Shown here piece by piece: positions 50,677 through 60,017 of a stretch of 60,075 nt of DNA (positions within the stretch are counted from its first letter, which is position 1; the number at the start of each line of letters is the position of its first letter). Below the pieces are notes generated by a model that saw nothing but the letters and a program-made list of their open reading frames with translations, made no database searches and had not been told where the DNA came from. Source of the stretch: Bacteroidales bacterium (GTDB lineage: Bacteria; Bacteroidota; Bacteroidia; Bacteroidales; F082); the NCBI GenBank assembly GCA_024400425.1, contig JAKSMV010000020.1:1-60075 (forward strand), given 5' to 3'. The translations under genes and the position numbers were made by a program.

Positions 50677-53397
50677 ATGAAAAAACATGTCCTTACCCTC
50701 GTTGCGCTGCTGGCGGTTTCGTTTGCCATGGCAGGCAATTTCGTGAATATCAAGTATTCGTGTTATTCTGACCTCCAGAAACTTTTTGCCGACAAGAACC
50801 TTGTCGTGCATTTCTATACTGACAGCCAGGTGTTTGCAACGGCTGAGCATTTCGATGCATCATCAATGACGATGATTGACGAAAATGCCTTTGCCGATTG
50901 TGAGGTCTATACATTGCTTTACGGAAGCGACTGTCAGCAAGAAGTCTTGTTCCGTCAGCCCGATTTTGTGGTGGTGAAGGGAACGGCCCAACCCATGAAA
51001 AACGATGGTGCCGTGGCCATTTTCAATCGGGAAGCACGTCTGCCAAAACTGACGCGCGATTTCCCGGAAGTGACGGCTGAGAATCCCGACATCCGCTATC
51101 TCATGGATCAGGTGTCGCAAGACTCGATGCGCGTCATAGTGGAACGTCTGCAGGCTTACCAAAGCCGTAAGTGGGACAGCCAAAACGCTTTTGATGCTTC
51201 CGATTGGATTAAGGGGCGTTTCGAGACTATGGGCTTTGAGGAAGTTGAACAGCAAGCATTTATCTATAACGGGCAGAATGCAGCGCCCAATGTGATAGCC
51301 ATCCAGCGTGGCACGGTCAACCCTGATGTCTATGTCGTTTGCGGGAGCCACTTCGACTCGTTCAGCTTTTCGGGCACCTGCCCTGGTGCCGACGACAACG
51401 CTACTGGTGTGGCCAGCGTGTTGGAGACTGCCCGTCTGCTTTCGCAATATGAGTTCGATTTCAGCATTGTCTATTGCGCTTTCGGCTGCGAGGAAATGGG
51501 CCTTTGTGGTAGTGAAGCCTACGCTTCGCGCTGCCGCGAACAAGGCATGGATATTATCGGCTATTTCAATAATGACATGAATGGCTATCTCTATGGAAAT
51601 GAAGTGCATATCCATCAAATCTATCGGAGTTCATCGGAACCTTGCGGCGCTTTTTATCGTAGTGTCGGCGCTGCCTATTTCCCCGAGATGGTCATCGAGC
51701 ACAAGAACTTCTCGTCAGGCGATAGCGACCATACCTCTTTCAATAACAATGGCTACCAAGGCATTTATCCTTTTGAGGATGTGGATCATTACAGCCCTTA
51801 TATTCACTCTCCGGGCGATACCATCGGGACGAGTGTGAACAGTTGGCTGATGCCGCAACGCTATTGCCAGATGAATCTCGGCTGTGTGGCCGAATGCGCA
51901 GTGATGCATCCCCGTGGACCGGTTGTTTTCAACGAATATGTGCTACACGATAATGGCGAGCAAATCGACGGAAAGATGAACCCTGGCGAATCTATCATGC
52001 TGGATGTCGCGATGCAGAACGTGTTTGACCATGCCGTCAATGGGGTGAATGTGACTATTGGCTGCAACGACGAAAATGTTTCGTGGCACGTCCGAGAGGC
52101 CACGTTTGGTGACTTTGCAGCTGGCGAGACAAAAACTGTGGAACATGCTTTTGAATTCTTTCTTGAGCCAGGTGCTCCCGCTCCCGCCAATTACCGATTC
52201 ACGCTTGTGGCTGACAACGGCACTGAAAGTTGCACTTCGGCATTTAACATTACGGCTTACACACCTGTAATTGAATACACTGGCATCGTCGTCTTCGATG
52301 ACAATGGTATGCTCGAACCTGGTGAAACAGCCGATTTGCGTTTCCTCATCGAGAATGTCGGCAACGAGATAGGTTTCGATCTTGATGCAATGCTTTCGAC
52401 TGATTCTGATTTGATTACTGTCAATAACGCAGAGACTCATGTGGCTGATGCCCTCTTGAATGGTGATATGGCTTATGCCGATTTCAATGTCACGTTAAGC
52501 CCTGAGGCGACGCTCGATGCTGCCATTCCTTTTACTCTGACAGTGGGAAACAAGACATTTGAAGTGGTTTATAAAAACTCGTGCAATGTGGTCTTCGCAC
52601 TTTACGATTCCTATGGCGATGGTTGGAATGGAGCCGCTTTGCTAGTGGATTTCAGCGATGAAACACCTCAGCAAACGCTGACTGTGTCGGGAAGCAGCCA
52701 GGTCTATACTTTCGAAATTGGAACAGGTGTGGAGGTTTCGTTGTCGTGGCGCAGTGGCAGTTGGGATAGTGAATGTAGCTATTCGGTGGCCTATGAAGGT
52801 GGCGAAACCATCTATTCGGGTTCGGGCACCCAATCGGGTACATTCTTCTCTTGGGTGAACGATTGTGCGGGCGGTAGCGGCGATGCCCCTGAATTCTGCG
52901 GTAGCGTGCTTAATCTGAATGCTCCTGTCGATAGGCTCTACATCTCATGGGATGCGCCCGAAGGCGAAACTCCTGATTCGTACGATGTCTATCGCGAAAC
53001 GATATTCGTCGCCAATACGACCGAGACTGAATTCCAAGACAATCCTGAATCATCTGATTGGTTCGACATTTGGACAACATATTGCGTTTATCCTGTCTAT
53101 GGTAATTGTCAAGGCGAGATGGCTTGCGTCGAGGCCTATTGGGATCCTCTTGGAGTGAAAGAAGAAATGAGCCGAGTGAATGTGTATCCAAATCCTGCTG
53201 AGCATCAAGTGAAGATCGAGGCTGTTGGCCTGCAGCACATCGAAGTGTTCAATGTCTTGGGACAACAAATGAAGGCCGTTGGACTTGGTGGTCAAAATGA
53301 TTATACGTTCAGCGTCGAGGACTTGGATTCTGGTTTGTATCTCATGAGAATCGTTACCAATTCCGGTGTCGAAACGGTGAGGGTTGTGGTGAAATAA
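50677..53397 (+). CDS. T9SS-exported M28 family aminopeptidase
   Basis: A 906-residue secreted zinc peptidase. Signal peptide (MKKHVLTLVALLAVSFAMA). The M28 domain (about 145-420) shows all five zinc-site residues: H225 (GSHFDSF), D239 (GADDNATG), catalytic E272 and ligand E273 (CEEMGL), D300 (NNDMNG) and H377 (HSPGDT). CARDB/Ig-like domains (about 420-640), a beta-rich domain beginning VVFALYDSYGDGWNGA, and a fibronectin-like region follow. The last ~75 residues are a type A T9SS sorting domain (NVYPNPAEHQVKI ... VETVRVVVK). It probably releases N-terminal amino acids from peptides outside the cell. nadK starts 9 bases after its stop. Confidence 0.93.
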   Translation: MKKHVLTLVALLAVSFAMAGNFVNIKYSCYSDLQKLFADKNLVVHFYTDSQVFATAEHFDASSMTMIDENAFADCEVYTLLYGSDCQQEVLFRQPDFVVVKGTAQPMKNDGAVAIFNREARLPKLTRDFPEVTAENPDIRYLMDQVSQDSMRVIVERLQAYQSRKWDSQNAFDASDWIKGRFETMGFEEVEQQAFIYNGQNAAPNVIAIQRGTVNPDVYVVCGSHFDSFSFSGTCPGADDNATGVASVLETARLLSQYEFDFSIVYCAFGCEEMGLCGSEAYASRCREQGMDIIGYFNNDMNGYLYGNEVHIHQIYRSSSEPCGAFYRSVGAAYFPEMVIEHKNFSSGDSDHTSFNNNGYQGIYPFEDVDHYSPYIHSPGDTIGTSVNSWLMPQRYCQMNLGCVAECAVMHPRGPVVFNEYVLHDNGEQIDGKMNPGESIMLDVAMQNVFDHAVNGVNVTIGCNDENVSWHVREATFGDFAAGETKTVEHAFEFFLEPGAPAPANYRFTLVADNGTESCTSAFNITAYTPVIEYTGIVVFDDNGMLEPGETADLRFLIENVGNEIGFDLDAMLSTDSDLITVNNAETHVADALLNGDMAYADFNVTLSPEATLDAAIPFTLTVGNKTFEVVYKNSCNVVFALYDSYGDGWNGAALLVDFSDETPQQTLTVSGSSQVYTFEIGTGVEVSLSWRSGSWDSECSYSVAYEGGETIYSGSGTQSGTFFSWVNDCAGGSGDAPEFCGSVLNLNAPVDRLYISWDAPEGETPDSYDVYRETIFVANTTETEFQDNPESSDWFDIWTTYCVYPVYGNCQGEMACVEAYWDPLGVKEEMSRVNVYPNPAEHQVKIEAVGLQHIEVFNVLGQQMKAVGLGGQNDYTFSVEDLDSGLYLMRIVTNSGVETVRVVVK

Positions 53398-53405
53398 AGT
53401 GAAAG

Positions 53406-54284
53406 ATGAACATTGCCCTATTTGGAAAGAACCTTGCGCCTGAAAATGGCGTCTATATGAAGCAACTGTTCGAATTGCTTCATGACAAGAAATGTGATTT
53501 GTTGATATATGCCAACTTCGCGGAGCAAGTTAAGACATTCCTTCCTAACGGTTTGCGCTTCGAAACGTTTGCCTCGTATGCCGATTTGAAAGGTCGTGCC
53601 GAAATGCTCTTTTCGATTGGAGGCGATGGCACCATCCTCGATGCTGTGCCTTTCGTGCGTGACTCGGGAATGCCGATTCTGGGCATTAACTTGGGTCGTT
53701 TGGGCTTCTTGTCGTCGGTGCCGAAAAACGAAATTCAAGCGGCTTTGGACAATGTGCTGGCGGGACGTTTTACCACCGAGCGGCGCACCTTGCTCGAATT
53801 GGTCTCGCCCGACGATGTGTTTGGCGAGGTGAAATATGCCCTGAACGAACTCAACGTGATCCGCAATCCTGAACACTCGCTTTTGGCCATCAAGGTTTGG
53901 GTTGACGACAAGTTCTTGAATACCTATTGGGGTGATGGTATCTTGCTTGCAACACCCACGGGATCAACGGCTTATTCGCTTAGCGCTGGAGGTCCTATCC
54001 TCGCTCCAAATGCACATGATTTCGTCATCACGCCCATTGCCGCCCACAACTTGACGGTGCGTCCGGTAGTCATCCCCGACGATAGTGAAGTGCGCATCTC
54101 TGTGGAAGGCCGCGAGAAACAGTTCGTCTTCAGCATGGACTCACACACTTGCGCGTTGCCCACTTCGGTGGAACTGGTGGTACGCAAGGCCGGTTTCTGC
54201 ATCAACCTCGCCAGGATGGAAGGCGACGATTTCTTTTCCACCATCCGCAACAAATTAATGTGGGGTAAAGACAATAGAAACTGA
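53406..54284 (+). CDS. nadK: NAD kinase
   Basis: A 292-residue cytoplasmic enzyme that phosphorylates NAD to NADP with ATP. The GGDGT motif is in FSIGGDGTILDAV, the NE(L/V) motif in ALNELNVIR, and the glycine-rich TPTGSTAYSLSAGGPI motif follows. Length is normal. It lies only 9 bases after the M28 peptidase gene, so it may be read from that promoter as well; porG follows with its own -7 element. Confidence 0.96.
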   Translation: MNIALFGKNLAPENGVYMKQLFELLHDKKCDLLIYANFAEQVKTFLPNGLRFETFASYADLKGRAEMLFSIGGDGTILDAVPFVRDSGMPILGINLGRLGFLSSVPKNEIQAALDNVLAGRFTTERRTLLELVSPDDVFGEVKYALNELNVIRNPEHSLLAIKVWVDDKFLNTYWGDGILLATPTGSTAYSLSAGGPILAPNAHDFVITPIAAHNLTVRPVVIPDDSEVRISVEGREKQFVFSMDSHTCALPTSVELVVRKAGFCINLARMEGDDFFSTIRNKLMWGKDNRN

Positions 54285-54312
54285 TTTCTATCGTTTCAAA
54301 GGAAATTTTTCA

Positions 54313-54320
54313 TACATTTG
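54313..54320 (+). promoter_or_regulatory. Bacteroidetes -7 element for the porG operon
   Basis: TACATTTG followed by C matches TAnnTTTG, about 75 bases before the porG start and downstream of nadK. Confidence 0.6.
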
Positions 54321-54393
54321 CACGCTTATTTTGAATAGGTGTACACTGTATTTATTGTGTACATTGAAAGGGTAGGCAGAAACGAATTTGAAT

Positions 54394-55221
54394 ATGACTA
54401 AGAGATTTCGCTTTTTATTGATTGTCAGTTGCTTGTCGCTGTTCTTGAATGCACAAGCCCAGTTTGATGTACCCAAATCTATCGAAATTGGTCCTCATGG
54501 TGGCATGAGTTATTATGTCGGCGACCTTAATCCCGCCAAGCATTTTGCCCAACCTAGTTGGCAGGCAGGTGTCGTGGTCCGTTACAACCAAAGTAACCGT
54601 TGGGTCTATCGCCTTGATTACACATATGCCAATGTGCAGGCTTCCGATGAGGTCATCAAGTGGCGCCCTGAACGTGGCTTGAATTTCTATTCGACAATCC
54701 ACGACATCAGCTTGATGGTCGAATTCAATTTTTTGGAATACTATACGGGCAATCCTAAAAAGAACTTTTCGCCTTACTTGTTCGCTGGTGTGTCAGGATT
54801 TATGTATAATCCATGCCATGTCACTGATTCATCGTTAGTTGCGCTGCGTCCTTTGCAAACCGAAGGCGTGAGCTATTCGCAGTTCAGTCTCTCCATTCCT
54901 TTCGGCTTTGGTTTCAAGCTGTCGCTTTCGAAGCACGTCTGCGCTTCGTTGGAATGGCGTCTGCATAAGACTTTTACCGACTATCTCGACGATTGCGGTG
55001 GCGTGTATCCAAATCGTGTTGGCTCGCATAATCTCTTGACGACCGTTCCCACGGTTGACCAAGACACTTATGACAACTATACCGACCCGACGGGCAACTA
55101 TGCCGCAGGAATGCAGCGTGGCAACTCATCGTATAAGGACTGGTATGGCATTGTGGGTGTGTCGATTACATGGAAGTTCAACTTGCCTGATTCAAGAGGC
55201 TGTAACCTTAGCAAATTCTGA
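54394..55221 (+). CDS. porG: Type IX secretion system protein PorG
   Basis: A 275-residue outer-membrane protein (DUF6089 family) required for T9SS function. The ATG at 54394 gives MTKRFRFLLIVSCLSLFLNAQAQ, a signal peptide; a TTG at 54388 is less likely. The mature part shows the family opening IEIGPHGGMSYYVGDLNP and alternating amphipathic strands of an eight-stranded barrel, ending WKFNLPDSRGCNLSKF. In P. gingivalis porG also precedes uppS, bamA and two ompH genes. It starts a tight operon (2-bp gap to uppS) and probably serves to export the many T9SS cargo proteins of this window. Confidence 0.87.
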   Translation: MTKRFRFLLIVSCLSLFLNAQAQFDVPKSIEIGPHGGMSYYVGDLNPAKHFAQPSWQAGVVVRYNQSNRWVYRLDYTYANVQASDEVIKWRPERGLNFYSTIHDISLMVEFNFLEYYTGNPKKNFSPYLFAGVSGFMYNPCHVTDSSLVALRPLQTEGVSYSQFSLSIPFGFGFKLSLSKHVCASLEWRLHKTFTDYLDDCGGVYPNRVGSHNLLTTVPTVDQDTYDNYTDPTGNYAAGMQRGNSSYKDWYGIVGVSITWKFNLPDSRGCNLSKF

Positions 55222-55223
55222 TT

Positions 55224-55967
55224 ATGGAATTGAAAGACCAAATCAATAATGAACGTCTGCCCAAGCACATAGCCATCATCATGGATGGCAACGGACGTTG
55301 GGCTAAGGAACACGGGAAGCAACGCATCTTAGGTCACCAGAGAGGCGTCCAGTCGGTGCGCGAGGTGTGTGAGGCATGTGCCGAACTAGGTGTGGAATAC
55401 CTTACCTTGTACGCTTTCTCGACTGAAAACTGGAACCGTCCCTTGGCTGAGGTGACGGGCTTGATGACTTTGTTCGCACAAACCATCAAGAAAGAGATGG
55501 ATACATTCTTTAAGAACGACATCCGACTCAACGCCATCGGCGACTTGGAAAGGCTCCCTGAATCGAACTATAAGATGCTGAAGGAAACCATCGATGCAAC
55601 GAAAGACAATAAACGCATGACCTTGACGCTCGCGTTGAGTTATTCGGGCCGTTGGGACCTCATGCAGGCCTCGCGCCGCATGGCTGCTGATGCAGCTGCG
55701 GGCATCATCAAACCGGAAGATATCACACAAGATACGATTGACAATTACCTTTCGACAGCCGGAATACCTGACCCAGAGTTGCTTATCCGCACAAGCGGCG
55801 AGGAACGCATCAGCAATTTCCTGCTGTGGCAACTGGCTTATTCCGAGTTTTATTTCACTCCAAAATATTGGCCTGATTTCCAAAAAGCCGACCTCTATGA
55901 GGCCATCTTGAACTATCAACGTCGCGAACGCCGCTTCGGCAAGACGAGCGAACAGGTCACAAAATAA
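55224..55967 (+). CDS. uppS: Isoprenyl transferase (undecaprenyl diphosphate synthase)
   Basis: A 247-residue cytoplasmic prenyltransferase that makes the C55 lipid carrier for peptidoglycan and other surface polymers. IIMDGNGRWAK (near 16-26) holds the catalytic Asp, GHQRGVQSVREV and YAFSTENWNRP follow, and LLIRTSGEERISNFLLWQLAYSEFYF is the C-terminal family motif. It follows porG by 2 bases and precedes bamA by 10, so all three are cotranscribed. Confidence 0.96.
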   Translation: MELKDQINNERLPKHIAIIMDGNGRWAKEHGKQRILGHQRGVQSVREVCEACAELGVEYLTLYAFSTENWNRPLAEVTGLMTLFAQTIKKEMDTFFKNDIRLNAIGDLERLPESNYKMLKETIDATKDNKRMTLTLALSYSGRWDLMQASRRMAADAAAGIIKPEDITQDTIDNYLSTAGIPDPELLIRTSGEERISNFLLWQLAYSEFYFTPKYWPDFQKADLYEAILNYQRRERRFGKTSEQVTK

Positions 55968-55977
55968 TGAACAACGA

Positions 55978-58614
55978 ATGAAAAGATACTTACGATACTT
56001 TTTCTTGGCTTTTTTGGCCATGCTGATGACGGGCAACGATGTGCTCGCACAGATACAGATTGGCGACGACCTTTCCGAAGTCGATTACGCACGCCCGAAG
56101 GAGTATGAAATTGGTGGAATCATGGTCGAAGGCGCACAATTCGTTGATGGCTCGATGCTTTCCATGCTCTCGGGCTTGAAAGTGGGCAAAACGGTCAAGA
56201 TTCCTGGCGACGACATTGCCTCGGCTGTACGTAAGATTTGGGAACAAGGCCTGTTCGAGGACGTATCGATTAATGCCATTGACTTCGTTGCTGATAAGGT
56301 GTTCTTGCAAATCGTCATCAAGGAACGTCCTCGCGTGTCAAAGTTCTCGTTCACTGGCATCAAGAAGTCGGAAGCTGATGATATCCGCAACAAGATTAAC
56401 CTTTCGCGCGGCGACATTGCCACCGACCATTTGCTCACGAAGACGACCCGAATCATCGAAGACTATTATTTTGATAAAGGTTATCTGAATGCACAAATCG
56501 ATATAGAACAGAAAGCCGATACTGTGCGTGAAAACTATGTCGATATGGTTATCCATGTGGATAAAGGCGAAAAGGTGAAGATTGGCAAGATCAATATCTA
56601 TGGCAACGATGAGTTGTCTGACGGACAAATCATGGCAGCCATGAAGGAAACCAAGCAACGCGGCCATTTCGACCCACTTAACCCGCTCGGCCCAATGATT
56701 GTGAATACGATTGCCGATTTGGTCACCTTGAAACCGCTGAGCGCTGTCAATGAAGTTGAAGAGTATTTCTATGATAATTATCGCCCGCGCATTTTCAAGA
56801 CTTCCAAGTTCCTCGAAAAGAACTACAAGGAAGACAAGGCGAAAATCATCGAAAAATACAATGCCAAAGGCTATCGCGATGCCATCATCACGCGCGACTC
56901 CATCTACCGTATCGATGACAAGAACATAGGTATCGACCTTGTCATCGACGAAGGCCCAAAGTATTACTATCGCGACATCAAGTGGACAGGTAACACGAAG
57001 TACTCTAGCGAGACTTTGGATAATCTGTTGGGCATCAAGAAAGGCGATGTGTATAATAAGGAGTTGATGGAGAAGAACCTTACCTATAGTGAGACGACGT
57101 TGGACATCAGTTCGTTGTATATGGACGATGGCTATCTCTTCTTCCAGGTGAACCCTGTTGAGGTAGCTGTCGAGAACGACTCGATTGACTACGAAATCCG
57201 TCTTCACGAAGGCAAGCAGGCTCGCATCAGCAATGTCACCTTGTCGGGCAACACCAAGACTTACGACCATGTGGTGCTTCGCGAACTTTATACGCGTCCG
57301 GGCAACTTGTTCAGCCGTAGCGACGTCACCCGTACGATTCGTGAATTGGCTACCTTGGGTTTCTTCAACCAAGAATCCATCAATCCTGACATCAGACCGA
57401 ATTATTCCGACAATACCGTCGATATCGAATATCAGGTGGAAGAGGCTGCTGCCGACCAAATCCAGTTCTCGGCAGGTTATGGCTACCAGATGCTGATGCT
57501 GCAACTCGGTCTGCAGTTCTCCAACTTCTCGATGAAGAACCTCTTCAAGAAAGATGCTTGGCATCCTATCCCGGGTGGCGATGGCCAAAAACTGTCGCTG
57601 AATGTGACCACTTACGGAACGCGTTATATCAACTATGGTATCTCGTTCACCGAACCTTGGCTTGGCGGTCGCAAGGCCAATTCACTTACCACCTCGCTCT
57701 ATCAGTCGTTCTATTCGAACAACTTGGAGCGTAGCAACCCGAATTTCGGATGGTTCAAGATGACAGGTGCTTCGGTGGGACTGGGTCAACGCCTGAAATG
57801 GCCTGACGACTACTTCACTTCCTACATGGGCTTGAACTTCATGCGTTATAGCCTGAAAAACTATACTACCACTGGCTTTGCGGTCGGGAATGGTAATGGT
57901 AACTATAACTTGTTCAGCTTCAATATCACAATCAGCCGCAATTCGGTCAGCCAACCGCTCTATCCGCGCAATGGCTCCGAATTCCAGGTTGGTTTGGAAA
58001 TCACTCCACCTTATTCGCTCTTCTCTGATAAAGACTACAGCACAATGGAAGACACCGAAAAATACAAGTGGATTGAGATGCACAAATGGAAGTTCAAGGC
58101 TGTTTGGTACACCGAACTCTACGACAAACTGGTCATGATGACGCGTGTGCGTTTTGGCTATCTCGGCAGTTTCAACAAGCAGATTGGACCGACACCATTC
58201 CACCGTTTCTATCTTGGCGGCGATGGCTTGAGCACCTATTCGCTTGATAGCCGTGAGTTGATAGGTATGCGCGGCTACAAGAACGAAGCGCTTACTCCTG
58301 GCTATTACAACAGCGCCAATACGGGTGGTAACATCTTCACAAAATACACCCTCGAAATGCGTTACCCGTTGTCGCTTAATCCGCAAGCCACTATTTACGC
58401 CCTCGGTTTCCTTGAGGCAGGTAATTGCTGGCTCGGTTTCGAGAACTTTAACCCGTTCGACGTGAAACGCTCAGCCGGTTTGGGCGTGCGCATCTATCTG
58501 CCGATGTTCGGTTTGCTGGGTCTCGACTGGGGTTATGGCTTCGACGATGTGTATGGCGCTTCCAATGCCAGCGGCAGCCAGTTCCACTTCTCCATTGGTG
58601 GTTCCATCGACTAA
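55978..58614 (+). CDS. bamA: Outer membrane protein assembly factor BamA
   Basis: An 878-residue Omp85 protein that inserts beta-barrel proteins into the outer membrane. Signal peptide (MKRYLRYFFLAFLAMLMTGNDVLA), five POTRA domains (about 40-480, the last with GNTKTYDHVVLRELYTRPG), and a C-terminal 16-strand barrel (about 490-878) with the characteristic RMRGYKN-like loop-6 motif appearing as LIGMRGYKN. It ends in a hydrophobic strand FHFSIGGSID. It sits between uppS and the ompH pair. Confidence 0.95.
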   Translation: MKRYLRYFFLAFLAMLMTGNDVLAQIQIGDDLSEVDYARPKEYEIGGIMVEGAQFVDGSMLSMLSGLKVGKTVKIPGDDIASAVRKIWEQGLFEDVSINAIDFVADKVFLQIVIKERPRVSKFSFTGIKKSEADDIRNKINLSRGDIATDHLLTKTTRIIEDYYFDKGYLNAQIDIEQKADTVRENYVDMVIHVDKGEKVKIGKINIYGNDELSDGQIMAAMKETKQRGHFDPLNPLGPMIVNTIADLVTLKPLSAVNEVEEYFYDNYRPRIFKTSKFLEKNYKEDKAKIIEKYNAKGYRDAIITRDSIYRIDDKNIGIDLVIDEGPKYYYRDIKWTGNTKYSSETLDNLLGIKKGDVYNKELMEKNLTYSETTLDISSLYMDDGYLFFQVNPVEVAVENDSIDYEIRLHEGKQARISNVTLSGNTKTYDHVVLRELYTRPGNLFSRSDVTRTIRELATLGFFNQESINPDIRPNYSDNTVDIEYQVEEAAADQIQFSAGYGYQMLMLQLGLQFSNFSMKNLFKKDAWHPIPGGDGQKLSLNVTTYGTRYINYGISFTEPWLGGRKANSLTTSLYQSFYSNNLERSNPNFGWFKMTGASVGLGQRLKWPDDYFTSYMGLNFMRYSLKNYTTTGFAVGNGNGNYNLFSFNITISRNSVSQPLYPRNGSEFQVGLEITPPYSLFSDKDYSTMEDTEKYKWIEMHKWKFKAVWYTELYDKLVMMTRVRFGYLGSFNKQIGPTPFHRFYLGGDGLSTYSLDSRELIGMRGYKNEALTPGYYNSANTGGNIFTKYTLEMRYPLSLNPQATIYALGFLEAGNCWLGFENFNPFDVKRSAGLGVRIYLPMFGLLGLDWGYGFDDVYGASNASGSQFHFSIGGSID

Positions 58615-58625
58615 TCAAGTAAGAA

Positions 58626-58659
58626 CCATTGCGAGGAGACACGACGAAGCGATCTGGAC
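58626..58659. repeat. REP-like repeat, divergent
   Basis: A unit beginning CCATTGCGAGGAGACACGAC and ending GAAGCGATCTGGAC; its reverse complement is related to the repeats at 13252 and 13631. It fills part of the gap between bamA and ompH. Confidence 0.6.
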
Positions 58660-58733
58660 AATAGGTAAATAACATTTTTTGGAATAGTATTTGATAAAGA
58701 CAATGCTTGTAAATTATAAAAACGAACAATAAA

Positions 58734-59363
58734 ATGAAAACACTTAGAACATTAGTTTTGGTCGCTGCCTTTGTGTGCGGTGGCGTATTTTCAGCCAATG
58801 CCCAAATCGGTGGGCAAAAAATCGTGTATGTCGATTCAGAATATATCATGGCTAACATCCCTGAATATGCTGACGCACAAGAACAACTTGAATCGTTGTC
58901 GGCAAAATGGCAGAAGGAAGTCAAAGCCATTTATGATAAGGTGTCGGAGATGTATTCGAAATATCAAACCGAGATGGTGCTTCTTTCTGAAGACCAAAAG
59001 CACGCTCGTGAACAGGAAATCGTCAATAAAGAGCAGGAAGCCAAGAATCTGCAAATGCAGTATTTCGGTGCCGAGGGTCAGCTTTACCAAAAGCGTACCG
59101 AATTGATCCAGCCTATCCAGGAAAAGATTTATTCTGCCATGAACGAACTTGCACAGCAAAAGAACTATGCTTTCATCTTCGACTTGGCTTCAGGTACCTC
59201 GGTGCTGTGGGCTAGCGACAAGAACGATGTCAGCGACGATGTCCTTGACCAACTCGGCAATGTGATGCAGACCGTCCGCCGCGAAGATCGTCAGCGTTCG
59301 AATTCAGCTGGCCAAGGAGGCAAGTCAGGTAGTGCTCCAGCCGGAAAACCAGTTAAGAAATAA
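58734..59363 (+). CDS. OmpH/Skp family periplasmic chaperone
   Basis: A 209-residue chaperone that holds unfolded outer-membrane proteins in the periplasm for BamA. Signal peptide (MKTLRTLVLVAAFVCGGVFSANA), then IVYVDSEYIMANIPEY, the family opening, and a long coiled-coil (about 50-140, LESLSAKWQKEVKAIYDKVSEMY). It has an extended low-complexity tail (about 185-209, rich in Ser, Gly and Lys) not seen in its shorter neighbour. Located directly after bamA. Confidence 0.92.
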   Translation: MKTLRTLVLVAAFVCGGVFSANAQIGGQKIVYVDSEYIMANIPEYADAQEQLESLSAKWQKEVKAIYDKVSEMYSKYQTEMVLLSEDQKHAREQEIVNKEQEAKNLQMQYFGAEGQLYQKRTELIQPIQEKIYSAMNELAQQKNYAFIFDLASGTSVLWASDKNDVSDDVLDQLGNVMQTVRREDRQRSNSAGQGGKSGSAPAGKPVKK

Positions 59364-59394
59364 GGTCAAGTGAAAAACCTAAACGTATTTTTAC

Positions 59395-59402
59395 TATCTT
59401 TG
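59395..59402 (+). promoter_or_regulatory. Bacteroidetes -7 element for the second ompH
   Basis: TATCTTTG followed by C matches TAnnTTTG, 48 bases before the start at 59451, so the last gene may also be transcribed independently. Confidence 0.6.
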
Positions 59403-59450
59403 CCGCCCATTAAAGCTAATTTGAAAGTTTAACAAATTAAAATATTCAAA

Positions 59451-59966
59451 ATGAACAGATTATTTAAAGTTATGTTTTTGGCTGTCGCTCTCTTCGTTAT
59501 GAGCGGTGTCGCCAATGCCCAAGTGAAGATTGCTCATGTGAGCACTGCTGAAATTCTCGATGCCATGCCTGACAAAGCTACTGCTGAAAAGAAACTCGAG
59601 GCTCATTACAACGAACTCCAGAAGCAACTGCAAGCCATGGGTACAGAATATGAAACCAAGGTAAATGAATACACAGCTAACGAAGCTACCATGTCGAACC
59701 TGGTGAAACAATCAAAGGAAAAGGAAATCGTCGATATCCAAAACCGTATCCAACAATTCCAAGTCAGCGCAGAACAAGAGTTTGAAGCTAAGCGCGCTGA
59801 ACTGCTTCAACCTATCCTTGAAAAGATTCAAAATGCTATCAATGCCGTCGGTAAGGAAAAAGGCTATGCCTATATCCTCGACACCGCAACAGGCGCCGCT
59901 GTTTACATTGGCACTGGTTCAATTGACTGCACTGGCGATGTGAAAGCTAAATTGGGTATCAAATAA
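59451..59966 (+). CDS. OmpH/Skp family periplasmic chaperone
   Basis: A 171-residue chaperone paralogous to its upstream neighbour. Signal peptide (MNRLFKVMFLAVALFVMSGVANA), IAHVSTAEILDAMPDK as family opening, a long coiled coil (about 45-115), and GYAYILDTATGAAVYIG near the end. Bacteroidota often have two such genes after bamA. The operon ends with the terminator at 59988-60017. Confidence 0.93.
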   Translation: MNRLFKVMFLAVALFVMSGVANAQVKIAHVSTAEILDAMPDKATAEKKLEAHYNELQKQLQAMGTEYETKVNEYTANEATMSNLVKQSKEKEIVDIQNRIQQFQVSAEQEFEAKRAELLQPILEKIQNAINAVGKEKGYAYILDTATGAAVYIGTGSIDCTGDVKAKLGIK

Positions 59967-59987
59967 GCATTCGGTTTAAGCATAAAC

Positions 59988-60017
59988 AAAAAGTCGCTCC
60001 TTTTGGGGCGACTTTTT
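59988..60017 (+). terminator. Rho-independent terminator
   Basis: AAAAAGTCGCTCC (59988-60000) pairs with GGGGCGACTTTTT (60005-60017) around a TTTT loop, with one T-G pair, and a T run continues. It ends the porG-uppS-bamA-ompH cluster. I see nothing more up to 60075. Confidence 0.92.

Noticed and set aside
56338..57588. A 416-codon open frame antisense to bamA
   Set aside because: Hydrophobic-looking but unrelated to any family and fully inside bamA, which is certain.
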